Shown one piece after another: positions 7,070 to 10,138 of a stretch of 10,138 bases of DNA (the stretch's first letter is position 1; each line of letters begins with the position of its first letter). The position numbers were made by a program, and so were the translations under genes. The notes under the pieces were generated by a model. That model ran no database searches and had not been told where the DNA came from. It saw nothing but the letters and a program-made list of their open reading frames with translations. Source of the stretch: CAJXTB01 sp047626195 (GTDB taxonomy: Bacteria > Myxococcota_A > UBA796 > GCA-2862545); NCBI GenBank assembly GCA_047626195.1, contig JBLHSN010000216.1:1-10138 (forward strand), read 5' to 3'.

Positions 7070-7948
7070 ATGCTGTTTCTTCTCGCCGTCCTAGCTGTCG
7101 CCACTCCAGCCGAAGTAACTCAACAGGGGCGCCTACTCGACGCCTTTGGTGTAGGCGTAAACGGGGAACATACAGCTTCTTTCGCCTTGTATGACGATTC
7201 ATTGGCCACAACAGTTCTCTACACCACCGGTGACATGACCTTGGACTTTGTCGACGGCTACTACGCGGTCAAGCTCGGTCCACTAGCGTCGCAAGCCACG
7301 TCAGCGAGCGAGTTGTGGGTTCAAATTACCGTCGACGACTCTGCCCTTGAACCTCTACAACAACTGGGCGCTGTGCCGTTCGCCCTGTCTGCCCAAGCGC
7401 CACCCGAATCGGTCGCGTGGGGTGCACTGTCCGGCATGCCGACCGATTTCGCCGACGGCAACGACGCCGTTCTGACCGAAGCCCAAGTCGACAACTACGT
7501 CGCCAACAACGGGTTCCTTACCGAAGCCAACTGGGCGGCTGTCCAAGGTATCCCTGCAGCATTCGCCGATGGCGTAGACGACACGCTCTCGGAGCCTCAG
7601 GTGGATGGAATGGTCTCCAACAACGGCTACCTAACCTCGGTGCAATGGAACCAAGTTCAAGGAACCCCCTCCGGATTCTCAGACGGTGTCGACAATACCC
7701 TCTCCGAGCCACAAGTCGACAGCATGGTGTCCGACAATGGCTATGTCACGTCTGTCTCAAATGGGGCGTGGACCTCGACTCTGAGCGGCGGTAACGGCGG
7801 CCAATGGGGTAGCTGGAGCAATTGGCAGTGGTGCCCATCGGACACCTTCATGTGTGGAATGCGGACCAAGGTTGAGGGCGACCAGGGATTCTCGGACGAT
7901 ACGTCCATGAATGACATCCAGATTGCCTGCTGTCGAATTCAGCAGTGA
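7070..7948 (+). CDS. Secreted repeat protein with C-terminal VMO-I-like segment
   Basis: The protein is 292 aa. ATG 7070 is preceded by GGAG (7061-7064) at five bases, as in other genes here; an upstream TTG at 6992 lacks this but would add a basic n-region. Residues 1-14 are hydrophobic, with probable cleavage after ATPA. Residues about 15-110 (VTQQGRLLDAFGVGVNG... YYAVKLG... PLQQLGAVPFALSAQA) match the N-terminal module common in exported myxobacterial proteins and phage-tail-like proteins. Three repeats of about 38 residues follow (117-155, 155-193, 193-234) on the plan W..vqG.P..FaDGvDdtLsEpQVD.mVsnNGYlT. Residues about 240-289 (GQWGSWSNWQWCP... TKVEGDQGFSDDTSMNDIQIACC) resemble one repeat of vitelline membrane outer layer protein I. 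The role is unknown; extracellular carbohydrate binding is possible. The stop is 16 bases from the stop of the convergent histidine kinase. Confidence 0.87.
   Translation: MLFLLAVLAVATPAEVTQQGRLLDAFGVGVNGEHTASFALYDDSLATTVLYTTGDMTLDFVDGYYAVKLGPLASQATSASELWVQITVDDSALEPLQQLGAVPFALSAQAPPESVAWGALSGMPTDFADGNDAVLTEAQVDNYVANNGFLTEANWAAVQGIPAAFADGVDDTLSEPQVDGMVSNNGYLTSVQWNQVQGTPSGFSDGVDNTLSEPQVDSMVSDNGYVTSVSNGAWTSTLSGGNGGQWGSWSNWQWCPSDTFMCGMRTKVEGDQGFSDDTSMNDIQIACCRIQQ
7418..7768 (+). repeat. Three protein-coding tandem repeats, about 38 codons each
   Basis: The repeats begin at Trp117, Trp155 and Trp193 of the secreted protein, about 114-117 nt per unit. Units 2 and 3 are closest (FADGVDDTLSEPQVDGMVSNNGYL against FSDGVDNTLSEPQVDSMVSDNGYV, compared in halves); unit 1 has diverged more. 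Confidence 0.8.
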
Positions 7949-7964
7949 CGCCGCATCGCTCCAC

Positions 7965-9443
7965 CTAGTCGTAGATGCTGTTTCGCCCATCCGTTGGGTA
8001 GAGCGGGAACGTCAACTCAAACGTAGCGCCACCGTCCACACCACTGCTCTCCACGTTCAGGCTTCCATGAATCTCATGAGCCGCGAGCGCACTGGCATGC
8101 AGGCCAAAACCACTGCCATGCCTCTTTGTGGTGAACCCGTGGGCAAACACCCGCTCAATGTGCCCGGGGTCAATGCCCACGCCATTGTCGGAGACCACGA
8201 TTCGGGCCTGCGCATCTGCGGAGATCGTAACCGTTACATTGCCAGGTCCAGCGTTTTCAGAGATTGCGTCTTTTGCATTCTTCATGAGATTTCCGAGAAT
8301 CTGCAGCAGACGATGACGGTCCACGACGGCGGTTCCTCCACCCTCGACCGTCACCACGTGAGGTCCAGGTAGGTCCACCAAAACCATGGCCTTATGTACC
8401 TCCTCCTCCAAAATGACCGGCTCTGCAAGACCGCAATGACGCGCATGCTCCTGCTGGACAGCCACGACATTGGCGACATGTTCAACGCCTTCCACCGCCG
8501 CCTCCATCTCGGATTGAGCGGCCTCTTGGGTGCGCCGAAGGTCTTTCGCAAGAACTTTCGCAAACGCAGCCAATCGCGGGTCGTCGTGCCCCTCTAGCAA
8601 ACGAGCCAGATCATCGACGCGGCCGATACGTTGCTGCTGGAGCAGACTCGCCGCTCGGACCGTCGAGACACTCACACTCGTGAGTGCATTGCCGAGATTG
8701 TGCAGTACGCCGGTTGCTACTTCCGCACGGCCGGCGAACCGCGCCGCTTCCATCAGCTCAGAACGTGTTCGCTCCAGATCCTTCTGAATCCGCCGTCGCC
8801 CCTCTGCCTCTATGCGCAACAGCTGGTTGACGGCTTGAACCTTCTCAGTACGTGCCTGAAGGCTCAAGAAGTTCAGCCGCCCAATCGTCAGCAACACCAC
8901 GGCAACAACCATGAGGTTGACCACACCCATCCACGCGCGTTCGCCGGCCGAAAACACGGGCTCGGGCAACAGATCTAGTTCACCAGCCGCGAGAACTAGG
9001 GCACAAACCACCCACAAGCCGATGGTTGTCACACCCGCCATCCGTGGACTGCGCATCGAAGCCGCGGTGATGGGAATGACTAGAAACCAAGCATTACCCG
9101 CGAAATTCACCCCTCCGTAGTAAAAAGGAATCGTTGTACAAACAGTAAACATGAGGGTGAGAGTCAATACGGTAGCCAGCCGGAGACTCACGCCAGACCT
9201 GACGGCCACGGCCAAACCAAGCCAGCCCGCCGTACACAGCGCCATGACCGAAATCAGGAGAACCGGCGCACTAATGACTAGATAGAACGTCGTAATCACC
9301 GCAGCCGACAGGCCCATCCCAAGACAGGCCGCTAGGTGATTCCTGCGGTCATGGGTATCCGCTTGACTCGCAGGAACGCGCGCGGGCGCGTTTGTACGCG
9401 CATCCGTTCGAGCCATATTAGGAATCGGGGAAGTTAAACTCAT
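7965..9443 (-). CDS. Membrane sensor histidine kinase with HNLGN-type H-box
   Basis: The protein is 492 aa. About six hydrophobic helices span residues 37-57, 60-82, 88-110, 118-130, 136-153 and 170-190, with no recognisable periplasmic ligand domain. A coiled coil runs from about 194 to 235. The H-box is AEVATGVLHNLGNALTSV, with phospho-acceptor His248, followed by a long dimerisation region. The ATPase lobe is complete: N-box NLMKNAKDAI (385-394), G1 DNGVGID (419-425), F/G2 FTTKRHGSGFGLHAS (437-451). This H-box subtype is frequent in myxobacteria and relatives (family knowledge). No response regulator is adjacent, so it is an orphan kinase here. The start is uncertain: ATG 9443 and ATG 9416 are both in frame and neither has a good ribosome site. 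The expected role is autophosphorylation and phosphotransfer to an unlinked partner; the signal is unknown. Confidence 0.93.
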   Translation of the reverse strand: MSLTSPIPNMARTDARTNAPARVPASQADTHDRRNHLAACLGMGLSAAVITTFYLVISAPVLLISVMALCTAGWLGLAVAVRSGVSLRLATVLTLTLMFTVCTTIPFYYGGVNFAGNAWFLVIPITAASMRSPRMAGVTTIGLWVVCALVLAAGELDLLPEPVFSAGERAWMGVVNLMVVAVVLLTIGRLNFLSLQARTEKVQAVNQLLRIEAEGRRRIQKDLERTRSELMEAARFAGRAEVATGVLHNLGNALTSVSVSTVRAASLLQQQRIGRVDDLARLLEGHDDPRLAAFAKVLAKDLRRTQEAAQSEMEAAVEGVEHVANVVAVQQEHARHCGLAEPVILEEEVHKAMVLVDLPGPHVVTVEGGGTAVVDRHRLLQILGNLMKNAKDAISENAGPGNVTVTISADAQARIVVSDNGVGIDPGHIERVFAHGFTTKRHGSGFGLHASALAAHEIHGSLNVESSGVDGGATFELTFPLYPTDGRNSIYD

Positions 9444-9468
9444 GCATCATACTTGTCGGATGTCCATT

Positions 9469-9481
9469 ACTCAACTTGAGT
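9469..9481. promoter_or_regulatory. Palindrome upstream of the histidine kinase
   Basis: ACTCAA-C-TTGAGT is a perfect 6-bp-arm palindrome centred 32 bases before ATG 9443 on the minus strand. Next to it, in the AT-rich stretch, is TTGTCA (complement of 9479-9484), a -35-like hexamer. The palindrome would lie in the promoter spacer, a typical operator position. No good -10 hexamer supports this, so the call is tentative. Confidence 0.3.
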
Positions 9482-9562
9482 GACAAAATACAAAAACAAT
9501 CGGGCGATCACCGCCGGATCCACCAGCGTGTATCGGCACAAAACCCCAAAGTGTCCATGGAG

Positions 9563-9726
9563 TACAGGGGTGGCCGATGTCGTTGATGGAAGAAACCGGC
9601 GCTAGGGTGCGTTCAGGGGCGTCGCCAACTGACGACGTTGTAACTTGTTACTACTAGGAAGTTGGCGGCGAAACTGGGCGCGCCAAAGCGTCGGGTTCGA
9701 CATCGACGTGGAGGTCCACCCCTGTA
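9563..9726. repeat. 164-bp imperfect foldback element with TA-flanked terminal inverted repeats (MITE-like)
   Basis: The ends are exact inverted repeats of 11 bp: TACAGGGGTGG (9563-9573) and CCACCCCTGTA (9716-9726). Complementarity continues inward: CGATGTCG (9575-9582) with CGACATCG (9698-9705); AACCGGCGCT (9594-9603) with AGCGTCGGGTT (9687-9697), imperfect; and CGCCAACT (9623-9630) with AGTTGGCG (9660-9667). A small GTAAC/GTTAC hairpin sits in the loop (9640-9651). The whole block can fold into one long hairpin and has no coding frame. Each end begins or ends with TA, as expected if a 9-bp-TIR element inserted at a TA target (Tc1/mariner-IS630 style). It sits five bases downstream of the DUF481 gene stop, so it could also act as that gene's terminator. 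Confidence 0.6.
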
Positions 9727-9731
9727 TGTTC

Positions 9732-10138
9732 CTACAGCGTGACTGAGAGCCCGTTCAATAGCCGGTAGTCGAGATCCACCAATTCACTAGGTGCATCACT
9801 GTCGTAGCGAAGCCGAAGCGATGTGTTGAAGCTGACGGCCTGGGTGACCTTCAAATCCACTTCAAAATCATTGATGAGCTGAAGGTCTGATGGCTTGTCC
9901 CATCGAGGTTGAACGTAAACCGTATTTTGCACCGTGAGTTGTTCCGGCAATGGCGTGACGGTGAGCGCCAGATAGGTCGAGTTGCGGTGGTCGATTTCGC
10001 GACGCGGATCCACTGCCTCTTCGCCGATTTCTCGATCTTCCCACTCGTACATGTAGCCTGTACCAAAGACGATGTCGGCCGCATCACTGTCCGCCATCAC
10101 CACGCGAACACCGGCACCGCCGAGAATACGCCACTTTT
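9732..10138 (-). CDS. DUF481/YdiY-like outer-membrane protein, C-terminal part (5' end outside window)
   Basis: The frame is open to the window edge, with codons reading KWRILGGAGVRVVMADSD just inside it, so the GTG at 10103 is internal. The visible piece is about 135 aa. It consists of alternating amphipathic strands ending in aromatic or hydrophobic residues (IVFGTGYMYEWED, STYLALTVTPLP, LTVQNTVYVQPRWD, DFEVDLKVTQAVSFNTSLRLRYDSD, LLNGLSVTL). The SLRLRYDSDAPSELVDLDYRL segment near the end resembles the penultimate strand motif of DUF481 (YdiY) beta-barrels. An outer-membrane location is inferred; the function of the family is poorly known. The 164-bp foldback element lies directly downstream. 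Confidence 0.72.
   Translation of the reverse strand, partial: KWRILGGAGVRVVMADSDAADIVFGTGYMYEWEDREIGEEAVDPRREIDHRNSTYLALTVTPLPEQLTVQNTVYVQPRWDKPSDLQLINDFEVDLKVTQAVSFNTSLRLRYDSDAPSELVDLDYRLLNGLSVTL

Noticed and set aside
9563..9726. Integron attC recombination site
   Set aside because: The long imperfect hairpin is attC-like, but the outer ends are TACAGGGGTGG/CCACCCCTGTA and lack the RYYYAAC and GTTRRRY core boxes; no integrase or cassette array is present.

Overview
The window is moderately GC-rich and gene-dense, with short intergenic gaps and overlapping stop/start codons. Its gene set suggests the Myxococcota or a related deltaproteobacterial lineage. The pointers are a transmembrane Ser/Thr kinase, a lipoprotein made of MopE-type Asp/Cys repeats, an FHA/winged-helix regulator, a signal-peptide protein with W..V.G.P..F.DG repeats, and a histidine kinase with an HNLGN-type H-box. 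The lineage is inferred from protein style; no 16S rRNA or other marker gene is present.

Layout. Bases 1-1179 (+) hold the 3' part of a membrane Ser/Thr kinase, cut by the window edge inside its activation loop. It runs directly into a six-repeat metal-binding-type lipoprotein (1170-2084, +). That gene meets head-on, with overlapping 3' ends, an FHA/winged-helix regulator (2077-3024, -). Divergent from the regulator is an Ala/Glu-rich acidic lipoprotein (3151-4422, +), followed by a likely hairpin terminator. Next is a tight two-gene unit, a short-chain dehydrogenase (4522-5349, +) and a COG4339-type HD phosphohydrolase (5346-5960, +), joined by an ATGA overlap. It converges, again with overlapping stop codons, on S-formylglutathione hydrolase (5957-6778, -). 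A gap of about 290 bp with an unusually AT-rich, repeat-rich patch leads to a secreted repeat protein ending in a VMO-I-like segment (7070-7948, +). This converges on a six-TM sensor histidine kinase (7965-9443, -). Upstream of the kinase, 9444-9731 is non-coding and contains a striking 164-bp imperfect inverted repeat with TA-flanked ends (9563-9726). The window closes with the 3' end of a DUF481/YdiY-like outer-membrane protein (-).

Functional picture. The left third has an envelope and phospho-signalling flavour: a kinase with an external tail, an apparently co-translated surface lipoprotein, and an FHA-containing regulator able in principle to read phosphothreonine. The middle is housekeeping metabolism: a redox enzyme, an HD hydrolase and formaldehyde detoxification. 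The right third is again envelope and sensing. No tRNA, rRNA, CRISPR array, transposase or defence system was seen. The observations most worth following are the 164-bp foldback element, the VMO-I-like tail and the kinase/MopE-lipoprotein/FHA-regulator cluster.
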